In this document: positions 43,093-52,076 of the stretch, in pieces
Numbering within the stretch: the stretch's first letter is position 1
Layout: the number at the start of each line of letters is the position of its first letter
Source: Pseudomonas graminis
GTDB taxonomy: Bacteria; Pseudomonadota; Gammaproteobacteria; Pseudomonadales; Pseudomonadaceae
DNA length: 64,000 nucleotides
Direction of reading: 5' to 3'
NCBI RefSeq assembly: GCF_002093745.1
Contig: NZ_MTSB01000004.1
Location: 1-64,000 of the forward strand
Made by a program: the position numbers and the translations under genes
Notes under the pieces: model-generated
Database searches by the model: none
The model's input: the letters and a program-made list of their open reading frames with translations, nothing else
Told to the model about the DNA's origin: nothing

Positions 43093-46011
43093 ATGTCCCT
43101 GATAGTTCTACTGCTTCTGCCTTTCATCGGCAGCTGTCTCGCGGCCTTTTTGCCGCACAACGCGCGTAACGCAGAATCCCTCCTGGCCGGTCTGGTGGCC
43201 CTGATCGGCGCCGTTCAGATGGCCTTGTGGTTCCCGCAGATTGCCGACGGCGGTGTGATTCGCGAAGAGTACTTCTGGCTGCCAAGCCTGGGCATGAACT
43301 TCGTGCTGCGCATCGACGGCTTCGCCTGGCTGTTTTCAATGCTGGTGCTGGGCATCGGCGCGCTGGTCTCGCTTTACGCCCGCTATTACATGTCGCCGGA
43401 CGACCCGGTGCCGCGCTTTTTCGCGTTTTTTCTGGCATTCATGGGCGCCATGCTGGGCCTGGTGATGTCCGGCAACCTGATTCAGATCGTGTTTTTCTGG
43501 GAGCTGACCAGCCTGTTCTCGTTCCTGCTGATCGGGTACTGGCACCACCGCGCCGACGCGCGGCGCGGCGCCTACATGGCGTTGATGGTCACAGGTGCAG
43601 GGGGTCTGGCCTTGCTGGCAGGCATGATGATTCTCGGCCACGTGGCAGGCAGTTACGACCTGGACCGTGTACTGGCCTCCGGCGATGCCATTCGCGCGCA
43701 CGCGCTGTACCCGGTCTTGCTGACCCTGATTCTGATTGGCGCACTGACCAAAAGCGCCCAGTTCCCGTTCCACTTCTGGCTGCCGCACGCGATGGCTGCG
43801 CCGACACCGGTTTCGGCTTATCTGCACTCGGCGACGATGGTCAAGGCCGGGGTGTTTCTCATGGCCCGGATGTGGCCTGCGCTGTCCGGCACCGAGCAAT
43901 GGTTCTGGATCGTCAGTGGCGCAGGTGCCTGCACGCTGATTCTCGGCGCGTATGCGGCCATTTTTCAGAATGACCTGAAAGGTCTGCTGGCCTACTCGAC
44001 CATCAGTCACCTGGGCCTGATCACGCTGCTGCTGGGCCTGAACAGTCCGCTGGCGGCGGTCGCGGCGGTGTTTCACATTCTCAACCACGCCACGTTCAAG
44101 GCCTCGCTGTTCATGGCGGCGGGCATCATCGACCACGAAAGCGGAACCCGTGACATCCGGCGTCTCAGCGGGCTGGTGAAGCTGCTGCCCTACACCGCGA
44201 CGCTGGCGATGGTTGCCAGTGCATCGATGGCGGGCGTGCCGCTGCTTAACGGGTTTCTGTCGAAAGAGATGTTCTTCGCCGAAACCGTGTTCATTTCCGC
44301 CACTGCCTGGGTAGAGATCGCGTTGCCGGTGATCGCGACCATCGCCGGGATATTCAGCGTTGCGTATTCCCTGCGGTTCACCGTCGATGTGTTCTTCGGC
44401 CCAGCGGCCAAGGACCTGCCGCACCTGCCCCATGAGCCACCGCGCTGGATGCGTGCGCCGGTCGAACTGTTGGTGCTGACCTGTCTGGTGGTCGGGATTT
44501 TCCCGGCGCAATCCGTCGCGCCCCTGCTGGCGGCCGCTGCACGCCCGGTGGTGGGCGGCACGCTGCCCGAGTACAGCCTTGCCATCTGGCATGGCTGGAA
44601 CCTGCCGATGGTCATGAGTCTGGTGGCGATGGCGGGGGGTATCATCCTCTATCTGCTGTTGCGCAAGCCCCTCAAGCACGAGCGCATCACCGCCCCGCCG
44701 CTGGTGGGACGGCTCAACGGCAAGCGCTTCTTCGAACGCAGCCTGGTGGTGGTGATGCACTGGGCGCGCCGGTTCGAGCGCAAGGTGAGCACTCGCCGCT
44801 TGCAGCCGCAGTTGTTTCTGCTGGTACTGGCGGCGGTGCTGGGCGGCTTCATTCCAATGTACTTCAGTGGCCTGACCTGGGGCGACCGCCCGAAAATTCC
44901 GGGCTCCGGGGTGTTTGGCACGCTGTGGCTGATCGCGATTGCCTGCGCAATCGGTGCCGCATGGCAGGGTAAATACCACCGTCTGGCGGCACTGGTCATG
45001 GTCAGCGTGTGCGGCCTGATGACGTGCATCACGTTCGTCTGGTTCTCGGCACCCGATCTGGCGCTGACCCAACTGGTCGTGGAGGTGGTCACCACCGTGC
45101 TGATTCTGCTCGGCCTGCGCTGGCTGCCGCGACGCAACGAAGACGTCGCACCGCTCAGTGCCCGCCTGCGCGCGCGCACCCGGCGTATCCGTGACTTCGG
45201 GCTGGCGGTTCTGGTGGGTCTGGGAATGGCGACACTCTCCTACGCCATGCTGACCCGTCAGACCCCCAACGCCATCTCGTCCTTCTACCTGAGCCGCGCG
45301 CTGCCACAAGGCGGCGGCACCAACGTGGTCAACGTGATGCTCGTGGATTTCCGTGGCTTCGACACGTTTGGCGAAATCACGGTGCTGGGGGCAGTGGCGC
45401 TGACCGTGTTCGCCCTGCTGCGACGCTTCCGTCCGCCGAAGGAAAGCATCTTGCTGCCTGCACAGCAGCGCCTGCTGGCCCGCGACGTGGTGACTGACTT
45501 GGTCAACCCGCGCAGCGCCAGTGACACCGCGCTTGGCTTCATGATGGTCCCGGCCGCACTGGTCAGGCTGTTGCTGCCGATTGCCTTCATCATCTCGATG
45601 TACCTGTTCATTCGCGGTCACAATCAGCCGGGCGGCGGTTTTGTTGCCGGTCTGGTGATGTCTGTGGCGTTCATCCTGCAATACATGGTCGCCGGTACGC
45701 AGTGGGTCGAAGCGCAGATGAGCTTGCGACCGCTGCGCTGGATGGGCACCGGCCTGCTCTGTGCGGTGCTGACCGGCGCCGGGTCGATGGTGTTGGGCTA
45801 TCCGTTCATGACCACGCACACGGCGCATGTCGACCTGCCGATCCTGGGGGATATTCATATCGCCAGCGCATTGTTCTTCGACGTTGGCGTGTACGCCGTG
45901 GTAGTCGGCTCGACGCTGCTGATTCTCACTGCACTGGCTCACCAGTCGGTGCGCAGTCATCGCCCGACGCAAATGCCCAAGCCTGTCGCCAACCCGCAAG
46001 GAGTCCTCTGA
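43093..46011 (+). CDS. mrpA: Mrp-type Na+/H+ antiporter subunit A (fused A+B)
   Basis: A 972-residue membrane protein. The N-terminal 700 or so residues are homologous to NuoL/ND5, with the conserved KSAQFPFHFWLPHAMAAPTP loop and IISHLG-like segments. The C-terminal portion carries the MrpB-like domain (VNVMLVDFRGFDTFGEITVLG; RGHNQPGGGFVAGLVMS). The fusion replaces the separate A and B subunits and is known as PhaAB in proteobacteria. First gene of a six-gene operon for Na+ (or K+) / H+ exchange. The ribosome-binding site is weak (AGGTTAGAAGCCT). Stop overlaps the next start. Confidence 0.93.
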   Translation: MSLIVLLLLPFIGSCLAAFLPHNARNAESLLAGLVALIGAVQMALWFPQIADGGVIREEYFWLPSLGMNFVLRIDGFAWLFSMLVLGIGALVSLYARYYMSPDDPVPRFFAFFLAFMGAMLGLVMSGNLIQIVFFWELTSLFSFLLIGYWHHRADARRGAYMALMVTGAGGLALLAGMMILGHVAGSYDLDRVLASGDAIRAHALYPVLLTLILIGALTKSAQFPFHFWLPHAMAAPTPVSAYLHSATMVKAGVFLMARMWPALSGTEQWFWIVSGAGACTLILGAYAAIFQNDLKGLLAYSTISHLGLITLLLGLNSPLAAVAAVFHILNHATFKASLFMAAGIIDHESGTRDIRRLSGLVKLLPYTATLAMVASASMAGVPLLNGFLSKEMFFAETVFISATAWVEIALPVIATIAGIFSVAYSLRFTVDVFFGPAAKDLPHLPHEPPRWMRAPVELLVLTCLVVGIFPAQSVAPLLAAAARPVVGGTLPEYSLAIWHGWNLPMVMSLVAMAGGIILYLLLRKPLKHERITAPPLVGRLNGKRFFERSLVVVMHWARRFERKVSTRRLQPQLFLLVLAAVLGGFIPMYFSGLTWGDRPKIPGSGVFGTLWLIAIACAIGAAWQGKYHRLAALVMVSVCGLMTCITFVWFSAPDLALTQLVVEVVTTVLILLGLRWLPRRNEDVAPLSARLRARTRRIRDFGLAVLVGLGMATLSYAMLTRQTPNAISSFYLSRALPQGGGTNVVNVMLVDFRGFDTFGEITVLGAVALTVFALLRRFRPPKESILLPAQQRLLARDVVTDLVNPRSASDTALGFMMVPAALVRLLLPIAFIISMYLFIRGHNQPGGGFVAGLVMSVAFILQYMVAGTQWVEAQMSLRPLRWMGTGLLCAVLTGAGSMVLGYPFMTTHTAHVDLPILGDIHIASALFFDVGVYAVVVGSTLLILTALAHQSVRSHRPTQMPKPVANPQGVL

Positions 46012-46355
46012 TGGAAGAAGTCATCGCAACCGCCATCGGCGTACTGGCCGCCTCGGGCGTCTGGCTGATCCTGCGGCCACGTACTTTTCAGGTCGTCATG
46101 GGGCTGTGCCTGCTGTCCTATGGCGTCAACCTGTTCATCTTCAGCATGGGCAGCCTGTTCATCGGCAGAGAGCCGATCATCAAGGACGGCATTCCTCAGG
46201 ACCTGCTCAATTACACTGACCCGTTGCCACAGGCGCTGGTGCTGACCGCGATCGTGATCAGCTTCGCCATGACCGCCTTGTTTCTGGTGGTATTGCTTGC
46301 CTCCAGGGGCCTGACCGGCACCGACCATGTCGATGGCCGGGAGCCCAAGGCATGA
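46011..46355 (+). CDS. mrpC: Mrp antiporter subunit C (NuoK-like)
   Basis: A 114-residue protein with three membrane segments, homologous to NuoK. It starts at 46011 inside the preceding stop (TGATG) after AAGGAGTCCTC, a strong site. RTFQVVMGLCLLSYGVNLFIF and DPLPQALVLTAIVISFAMTA are the conserved parts, including the glutamine/proline-bearing third helix. Confidence 0.92.
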   Translation: MEEVIATAIGVLAASGVWLILRPRTFQVVMGLCLLSYGVNLFIFSMGSLFIGREPIIKDGIPQDLLNYTDPLPQALVLTAIVISFAMTALFLVVLLASRGLTGTDHVDGREPKA

Positions 46356-48037
46356 GCTGGATCAATCAACTGATCATCGCGCCTATTCTGCTGCCGTTGC
46401 TGACGGCCGGGCTGATGCTCTGGCTGGGCGAAAAGCATCGACCGCTCAAAGGGCGCATCAACCTGTTTTCCAGCATGCTCGGGCTGGGCATCTCGGTGGT
46501 GCTGTTTTTCTGGGTACAGCAAACGGGCAGCAGCGGCTCCATCGGTGTCTACCTGCCGGGCAACTGGGGCGTTCCGTTCGGTATCGTGCTGGTGGTGGAC
46601 CACCTGTCGGCCTTGATGCTGGTACTGACCGGTATTGTCGGCGTCTGCGCATTGCTGTTCGCGCTGGCCCGCTGGGACCGGGCCGGTGCCAGTTTTCACG
46701 CGCTGTTCCAGATTCAGTTGATGGGGCTTTACGGTGCGTTTCTGACCGCCGACCTGTTCAATCTGTTCGTGTTCTTTGAAGTGCTGCTCGCCGCGTCCTA
46801 CGGCCTGATGCTGCATGGCTCCGGCCGGGCGCGAGTGTCCACCGGCCTGCATTACATTTCGATCAACCTGCTGGCTTCGTCGCTGTTCCTGATCGGCGCG
46901 GCGCTGATCTACGGGGTCACCGGAACGCTCAACTTCGCCGACCTAGCGATCAAGATTCCACAAGTGTCGGAAGCCGATCTGGGCCTGCTGCATGCGGGCG
47001 CCGCCATTCTGGCCACAGCTTTTCTGGCCAAGGCAGGCATGTGGCCGCTGAACTTCTGGCTGGTGCCGGCCTACTCGGCAGCCAGCGCGCCGGTGGCGGC
47101 CATGTTCGCGATCATGACCAAAGTGGGCATTTACACCCTGCTGCGCTTGTGGACGCTGCTGTTCTCCGGCCAGGCAGGCGCGTCGGCCTTCTTCGGTGGC
47201 GAATGGTTGATCTACGGCGGGATGGCGACCATCTTCACGGCCGCAATTGCGATCATTGCGGCCCAGCGCCTGGAGCGCCTCGCCAGCCTGAGCATCCTGG
47301 TTTCGGCAGGCATCCTGCTGTCGGCCATCGGGTTTGCGCAGCCAAGCCTGACGTCGGGCGCACTGTTCTATCTGGTCAGCTCGACGCTGGCGCTGAGCGC
47401 CATGTTCCTGCTGGGCGAGTTGATCGAGCGCTCCCGGTCAGCCAACGAGATCCCGTTGGAAGACGATCTGGACCAGTTGCCACGCGCCCTCGAATCGCTG
47501 CACCCGCCGCCCGGCACCAACCTGGACGACGAGCAGAAAGCCGTGGTCGGGCAGGTCATCCCTATCACGATGGCGTTCCTCGGCCTGAGCTTCATCGCGT
47601 GCGCATTGCTGATTATCGGCATGCCACCGCTGTCGGGGTTCATCGGCAAACTCACTCTGCTGAGCGCCCTCATGAACCCTCTGGGGCTGGATGTCGCACA
47701 GGACGAAGCGCTGTCGCCCCCATCCTGGATGCTCATCGGCCTGTTGATCTTTTCCGGGCTGGCGTCACTGATCGCCTTTTCCCGACTGGGCACCCAGCGT
47801 TTCTGGACGCCCCACGAGCGCCCTTCACCGCTGCTGAGGCGCAACGAATGCCTGCCGATCATCATCCTGCTGGGGTTGTGCATCGCGCTGACCTTCAAGG
47901 CCGAACCCTTGCTGCGCTACACCCAGGACACCGCTGCGGCCCTGCACGAGCCTAAACAGTACGTGCAGTCGGTGCTTGCCACACGCCCGATACCCGGACC
48001 GACCAGCCGTGAAGTGAGCGCGGAGGGGCAACCATGA
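46352..48037 (+). CDS. mrpD: Mrp antiporter subunit D (NuoN/M-like)
   Basis: A 561-residue subunit with about fourteen membrane segments, homologous to NuoM/N. The conserved AKAGMWPLNFWLVPAYSAA contains the key lysine of the proton channel. An insert of about 45 mostly hydrophilic residues (SANEIPLEDDLDQ to VGQV) lies between late helices. Overlaps subunit C by four bases. Confidence 0.93.
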   Translation: MSWINQLIIAPILLPLLTAGLMLWLGEKHRPLKGRINLFSSMLGLGISVVLFFWVQQTGSSGSIGVYLPGNWGVPFGIVLVVDHLSALMLVLTGIVGVCALLFALARWDRAGASFHALFQIQLMGLYGAFLTADLFNLFVFFEVLLAASYGLMLHGSGRARVSTGLHYISINLLASSLFLIGAALIYGVTGTLNFADLAIKIPQVSEADLGLLHAGAAILATAFLAKAGMWPLNFWLVPAYSAASAPVAAMFAIMTKVGIYTLLRLWTLLFSGQAGASAFFGGEWLIYGGMATIFTAAIAIIAAQRLERLASLSILVSAGILLSAIGFAQPSLTSGALFYLVSSTLALSAMFLLGELIERSRSANEIPLEDDLDQLPRALESLHPPPGTNLDDEQKAVVGQVIPITMAFLGLSFIACALLIIGMPPLSGFIGKLTLLSALMNPLGLDVAQDEALSPPSWMLIGLLIFSGLASLIAFSRLGTQRFWTPHERPSPLLRRNECLPIIILLGLCIALTFKAEPLLRYTQDTAAALHEPKQYVQSVLATRPIPGPTSREVSAEGQP

Positions 48038-48522
48038 AACGTCTGTTCCCCGCCCCGATTCTGTCGCTGGCCCTCTGGCTGCTGTGGCTGGTGTTGAACC
48101 TGTCGATCAGCCCCGGTCATCTGTTGCTGGGCGCAGTGCTCGGCTTTCTGGCGCCGATACTGATGGCGCCGCTGCGCCCTCTTCCGGTACGCATTCGCAA
48201 ACCCGGCACAATTCTGAAGTTTCTGTGGCGGGTAGGACGGGACGTGGTGGTGTCCAACCTTCAGGTCGGTGTCAGCGTATGGCGGCTCGAAAGTCGTCCG
48301 CCACGCTCGGCCTTCGTGCGCATTCCTCTGGACCTGCACGATGCGCACGGCCTTGCCGCGCTGGCAATGGTCACGACGGTGGTGCCCGGAACGGTCTGGT
48401 CAGAGCTGGCGCTGGATCGCAGCGTGCTGCTGATGCACGTCTTCGATCTGGAGGATGAGGCGCAGTTCATCGAGCACTTCAAGACCACCTATGAGCGACC
48501 GTTGATGGAGATATTCCAATGA
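48034..48522 (+). CDS. mrpE: Mrp antiporter subunit E
   Basis: A 162-residue subunit. Two N-terminal membrane helices (LSLALWLLWLVLNLSISPGH, LLLGAVLGFLAPILMAPL) are followed by a cytoplasmic part with FVRIPLDLHDAHGLAALAMVTTVVPGTVWSELALD, the MrpE signature. ATGA overlaps at both ends. Confidence 0.92.
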   Translation: MKRLFPAPILSLALWLLWLVLNLSISPGHLLLGAVLGFLAPILMAPLRPLPVRIRKPGTILKFLWRVGRDVVVSNLQVGVSVWRLESRPPRSAFVRIPLDLHDAHGLAALAMVTTVVPGTVWSELALDRSVLLMHVFDLEDEAQFIEHFKTTYERPLMEIFQ

Positions 48523-48797
48523 GTGCATTGCTCGACAACGCGATCCTGATCAGCCTGCTGATCTTCGCCCTGGCAATGGTGATCACCCTGATTCGCCTGA
48601 TCAAGGGGCCGTCGGCGCAGGACCGGGTACTGGCGCTGGACTACCTGTACATCATCGCCATGCTGATGATGCTGGTACTGGGCATCCGTTATGCCAGTGA
48701 CACGTATTTCGAAGCCGCCATGCTGATTGCCCTGTTCGGCTTCGTCGGCTCGTTTGCACTGGCCAAATTCCTGCTGCGCGGAGAAGTGATCGAATGA
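48519..48797 (+). CDS. mrpF: Mrp antiporter subunit F
   Basis: A 92-residue protein with three membrane segments; LIKGPSAQDRVLALDYLYI is the family hallmark. Overlaps both neighbours by four bases. Confidence 0.92.
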   Translation: MSALLDNAILISLLIFALAMVITLIRLIKGPSAQDRVLALDYLYIIAMLMMLVLGIRYASDTYFEAAMLIALFGFVGSFALAKFLLRGEVIE

Positions 48798-49174
48798 CCG
48801 GACTGCCCTATACCGTGCCCTTCTGGGCCGAAATACTCACGGCCGGGCTGCTGATCACCAGCAGCCTGTTCGCCTTGACCGGGGCGCTCGGGCTGTTGCG
48901 CCTGAAAGATTTTTTTCAGCGCATGCACCCGCCGGCCCTGGCGTCGACGCTGGGGGCCTGGTGCGTGGCGCTGGCGTCGATCATTTACTTTTCTGCGCTG
49001 AAATCAGAACCGGTGATTCACGCCTGGCTGATTCCGGTGCTGTTGGCGATCACGGTGCCTGTGACCACCCTGCTGCTGGCGCGTACGGCGCTGTTCCGCA
49101 AACGCATGGCCGGTGACGACGTACCTGCGGAAGTCAGCAGCGGCCTCGCCGACGGGGAGTCGGCCGGAGGCTAA
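48794..49174 (+). CDS. mrpG: Mrp antiporter subunit G
   Basis: A 126-residue last subunit with three membrane segments. GALGLLRLKDFFQRMHPPALASTLGAWCVALAS is the characteristic motif. A hydrophilic tail after residue 105 is longer than in many homologues. The gene ends 19 bp from a convergent gene; no clear terminator fits in the gap. Confidence 0.91.
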   Translation: MTGLPYTVPFWAEILTAGLLITSSLFALTGALGLLRLKDFFQRMHPPALASTLGAWCVALASIIYFSALKSEPVIHAWLIPVLLAITVPVTTLLLARTALFRKRMAGDDVPAEVSSGLADGESAGG

Positions 49175-49193
49175 AACACGTGCCAGGCCGGCG

Positions 49194-49661
49194 TTACTCG
49201 CTGGCCTTGAAGCTCAGCTCGCCCTTGCGCCATTTGGCGGCCTTGCCTACCGCGCCCTTGAGCGTCTTGCTCATGCCGGTCATCAGTTGCTCTTTTGCCG
49301 CAAACACCATGACCACAGCATGACCTTCCTTGAACACAATGCCGTGGCCTTCGGGGATGTCGACGAAGGCGTATTCGCCCAGCCCGTAGACCGTCATCTT
49401 GATTTCACGGAATTTCAGTTCGAGCTTGCCACCCTCACGACTCGGCAGCACGGAAGCCCGAAAATGATCGCCGACCTTCAGTTCAAGACGCGGTTTGTCA
49501 TCGACCACCAGGGCGGTTTCGGTGTCGATTTCAGCGATGTAGATGCCTTCGGCTGATTGTTCGGTGACGTAGACAAAACGGGATTGAAACTGCTTGACCA
49601 ACTGTGCGCGAAGATCGCCGAGCACGAACAAAGCATGGGTATCCAGGTTACTTACAGCCAA
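49194..49661 (-). CDS. conserved-looking hypothetical protein, probable TTG start
   Basis: A protein of about 155 residues, predominantly beta-strand with regular alternation (LELKVGDHFRASVLPS, KLELKFREIKMTVYGLGEYA) and a basic C-terminus (KTLKGAVGKAAKWRKGEL). There is no ATG near the N-terminus. The TTG at 49661 with GAGGG seven bases upstream is the most likely start; a TTG at 49676 is the alternative. No signal peptide or membrane segment. I do not recognise the family; the compact beta-rich pattern could suggest a PilZ-like or other small beta-barrel domain, but no RxxxR / DxSxxG motif is visible. Codon use looks normal. Confidence 0.6.
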   Translation of the reverse strand: MAVSNLDTHALFVLGDLRAQLVKQFQSRFVYVTEQSAEGIYIAEIDTETALVVDDKPRLELKVGDHFRASVLPSREGGKLELKFREIKMTVYGLGEYAFVDIPEGHGIVFKEGHAVVMVFAAKEQLMTGMSKTLKGAVGKAAKWRKGELSFKASE

Positions 49662-50091
49662 AGTACAAACCCTCAAACATGAAAATGAGGCTGCCTGATG
49701 TCAGGGCAGTCAAGAAAATGATTCATCCATAAACCGCGTCGAGCGGCCGCAGAGCTTACGGCACGCTGCACGCAGGAGCGCAGCCGCGCATACCTTGTGC
49801 AGGCGGGTGGCGGATTCTACCGGCTCAGGGCGTCTACGGGATATATACCTTTTGTACACAACGGTGTCGCAGCAGCGGCGAACCGGGAAATACCGGACAG
49901 GCTGGCCATCGCTCAGGGGCTGTACGAGATCAGGCCCTGGACATGACAGGTGTCAGCGGCGGTTGAAACATACCACTTGTGTGCAGCGTACAAAAGGCCA
50001 TCTTTTCAGCCCGGTAAATGCATCGAACTCTTGCGCGCATCAGTCACTCCCATTAAGGACTAACGGGGATACCCCTCGTCGAGGAGATGAC
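49662..50091. other. intergenic region with a distant inverted repeat
   Basis: No gene was accepted here. CCTTTTGTAC (49848-49857) and GTACAAAAGG (49988-49997) are perfect complements 130 bases apart. AGGAG just before 50092 is the ribosome-binding site of the DUF2789 gene. Otherwise nothing was recognised. Confidence 0.4.
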
Positions 50092-50331
50092 ATGGAACTG
50101 ACCACCAACACCATGAAAGACTTGTTCGATCAATTGGGACTCGACTCTGACGACCGAAGCATTGATGAATTCGTCGCCAGCCACCAACTGCCCAATGAAG
50201 TAAAAGTGGTCGAGGCCGACTTCTGGTCAGAATCGCAGGCCAGATTCCTGAAAGAAGAACTGCATAAAGATGCCGAATGGGCACCTGTGATCGACGACCT
50301 CAATGTGCTTTTGCATGACGCGCCTGAGTGA
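50092..50331 (+). CDS. DUF2789 family protein
   Basis: A 79-residue acidic protein. MELTTNTMKDLFDQLGLDSD followed by FVASHQLP and FWSESQARFLKEELHKDAEWAPVIDDLNVLL is characteristic of DUF2789, a small helical family of unknown role common in Pseudomonas. GAGGAGATGAC precedes the start. Stops 21 bp from the convergent lipase gene. Confidence 0.85.
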   Translation: MELTTNTMKDLFDQLGLDSDDRSIDEFVASHQLPNEVKVVEADFWSESQARFLKEELHKDAEWAPVIDDLNVLLHDAPE

Positions 50332-50352
50332 TTCACCCAGGCGTTATTGATT

Positions 50353-51837
50353 TCACTGCGGATAACCGGGCTGGCACACGTTTGGATGCGATACCCGGCC
50401 GCCCGGCTCTGGCGCGTGTACGAACACGGCATCACCCAGGGTGCCCAGCCTGCCCACTGCCGCACTCCAGTGGGCTGACTGGTGAATGTAGCGCCAGCGC
50501 AATACCTGTTCTTCATGAGGGTTCAGCCTGTAAGGACCGCCTTTCGCATAGTCGATCAACTTGAGCGCAATGCCTTCAAGCTCGGGAGGAAGCTGGAATT
50601 CCGGGCTGAGCGGTATCGGGCCGAACGGCACGCCTTCATCGCACGCCAGTGTGTGCATGATTCTCAACGAGACCCTCGACAAGTGCCCGAACACCTGGCG
50701 GTTCATACAGACTGCCGCAGCAATCGCCCTCATTCCATTCATGGATCGCCTGCGCGGATAGCACCTGCTTTCGCATGCCTGTACCTGCAATGACGCCTGC
50801 CGGTCAAACGGGTCAATCCACCGCTCAGCGTTCAGCGTGGCCAATTCCCGTTGTGCGTCTTTCCAGCTCGGCGCCATGTGCGGAGGACTGTCCCGGCTCA
50901 CGCTACTGATACGCGGGCGAGTCAGCATCACGCTTTCTTCCATCTGCGGCGGATAACCACCGCCAATGTCGGAGTGCGCGCCGGGCAGAATGATTTCCCG
51001 GGGCCATGCCGGCCGCACGCTGTTGAGCGCAAAATTGCGCCGGGACTCATCGCGCGCCACCAGATGCAACACCTGCTGGGCACACCCCGGCGGCAGGTAA
51101 AGGTTGACCCGCCTGTTACTGGCATCTCGGGTATTGCCCAGGTCCTTGAAGCTGCCGATGGCTGCAACCGTGTCAAACAGACCGATAACCTTGAGCCGCA
51201 CACTCTCGTTCTTCCAAGCGAACGTCTCGCCAAGGCGCACTTTGCGGCTTTCAAGTATCGGGTCGAGCATGCCCGCGCCCTGCTTCAATATTTCATTGGC
51301 AAAATGCCGGGCTGATGCTGCGCCGCGACTGAAACCGAAGACATCCAGTTCAAGCATTTCCAGCACGCAATCAGGGTTGTCTTGAGGGAATTTCTTCAAC
51401 GCCGACGCCAGCTTTCGAAAAGCGTTTTCCACTTTGGATATCACGCCGGTGGCTCCCCGGCCAAAACTTTGGCCGGGCCATATCGAATCCCGCCCACCGG
51501 ACGTCGTACCGGCGCCGCTTATATAAATCGGGTAATACACTTTCAAACCGGTGCCGTCATTCCCCGCGACCGGCTGCCGTCGATAGAGACTGACCAGCCT
51601 TGCTATATTGCTCAGGTCATTACCGTAACTACTGCCCGGTTGAACATGACGGCCTGCGCACTCTTTGATGTGCTGCCCGTCGTTGATTTCAATCAATGCC
51701 TGACAGTCAGCCCCGATCTGGCTGTTGACGCGATTGTTTCCCGTGCCGTCAAAGAAAACCCCTATGCGGGCGGTCACCCGGCGCGATAATGCAAAGGGCG
51801 TAGAAGCGGGTGATTGAAGATTCCATTCATGGTTCAT
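50353..51837 (-). CDS. DUF2235 / Tle1-like alpha/beta-hydrolase (putative phospholipase)
   Basis: A 494-residue alpha/beta hydrolase. The N-terminal ARIGVFFDGTGNN is the DUF2235 signature. The nucleophile elbow is GFSRG (S170), followed by D222 in GLFDTVAAIG and H288 in LPGAHSDIGGGYP; together these give a complete Ser-Asp-His triad. Related Tle1 proteins are type VI secretion phospholipase effectors, usually longer (about 700-850 residues) and next to vgrG and an immunity gene. Here there is no vgrG, no chaperone and no lipoprotein-type immunity gene, and no signal peptide is seen. It is therefore an orphan effector or a housekeeping relative. The AT-rich upstream region suggests acquisition. 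Confidence 0.82.
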   Translation of the reverse strand: MNHEWNLQSPASTPFALSRRVTARIGVFFDGTGNNRVNSQIGADCQALIEINDGQHIKECAGRHVQPGSSYGNDLSNIARLVSLYRRQPVAGNDGTGLKVYYPIYISGAGTTSGGRDSIWPGQSFGRGATGVISKVENAFRKLASALKKFPQDNPDCVLEMLELDVFGFSRGAASARHFANEILKQGAGMLDPILESRKVRLGETFAWKNESVRLKVIGLFDTVAAIGSFKDLGNTRDASNRRVNLYLPPGCAQQVLHLVARDESRRNFALNSVRPAWPREIILPGAHSDIGGGYPPQMEESVMLTRPRISSVSRDSPPHMAPSWKDAQRELATLNAERWIDPFDRQASLQVQACESRCYPRRRSMNGMRAIAAAVCMNRQVFGHLSRVSLRIMHTLACDEGVPFGPIPLSPEFQLPPELEGIALKLIDYAKGGPYRLNPHEEQVLRWRYIHQSAHWSAAVGRLGTLGDAVFVHAPEPGGRVSHPNVCQPGYPQ

Positions 51838-51857
51838 GACTTTTCCGTCCGTAGAGG

Positions 51858-51911
51858 CAGCCCATCAATAGGCTGCGTTTAAATCAACCTGTCCATACAG
51901 TTGATTTAAAC
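51858..51911. promoter_or_regulatory. two adjacent hairpins upstream of the Tle1-like gene
   Basis: GCAGCC-CATCAATA-GGCTGC (51858-51876) is directly followed by GTTTAAATCAAC (51877-51888) and GTTGATTTAAAC (51900-51911), perfect 12-bp arms. They lie 20-75 bp upstream of the start codon in an AT-rich 239-bp region. A transcription-factor operator or 5'-UTR structure is possible. Confidence 0.5.
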
Positions 51912-52076
51912 AGCTTGCTCAACGACACCGAACAGTCAAGCCACATGGAGTCTTTTCAGAAGTCCCCTACAAACTAAGTAGCCATAACCAAACAAACGAT
52001 AAATAATCACCTACACCTAAACATCACTAAACAGATACTTGCCTCACAAGACCGGTAGTTACATCAACCGGTCTTG

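Noticed and set aside
43336..45999. Very long open frame (887 codons) antisense to mrpA
   Set aside because: The translated product is rich in His, Gln, Arg and Asp, the usual composition of a GC-rich antisense frame, while the plus strand encodes a clear MrpA.
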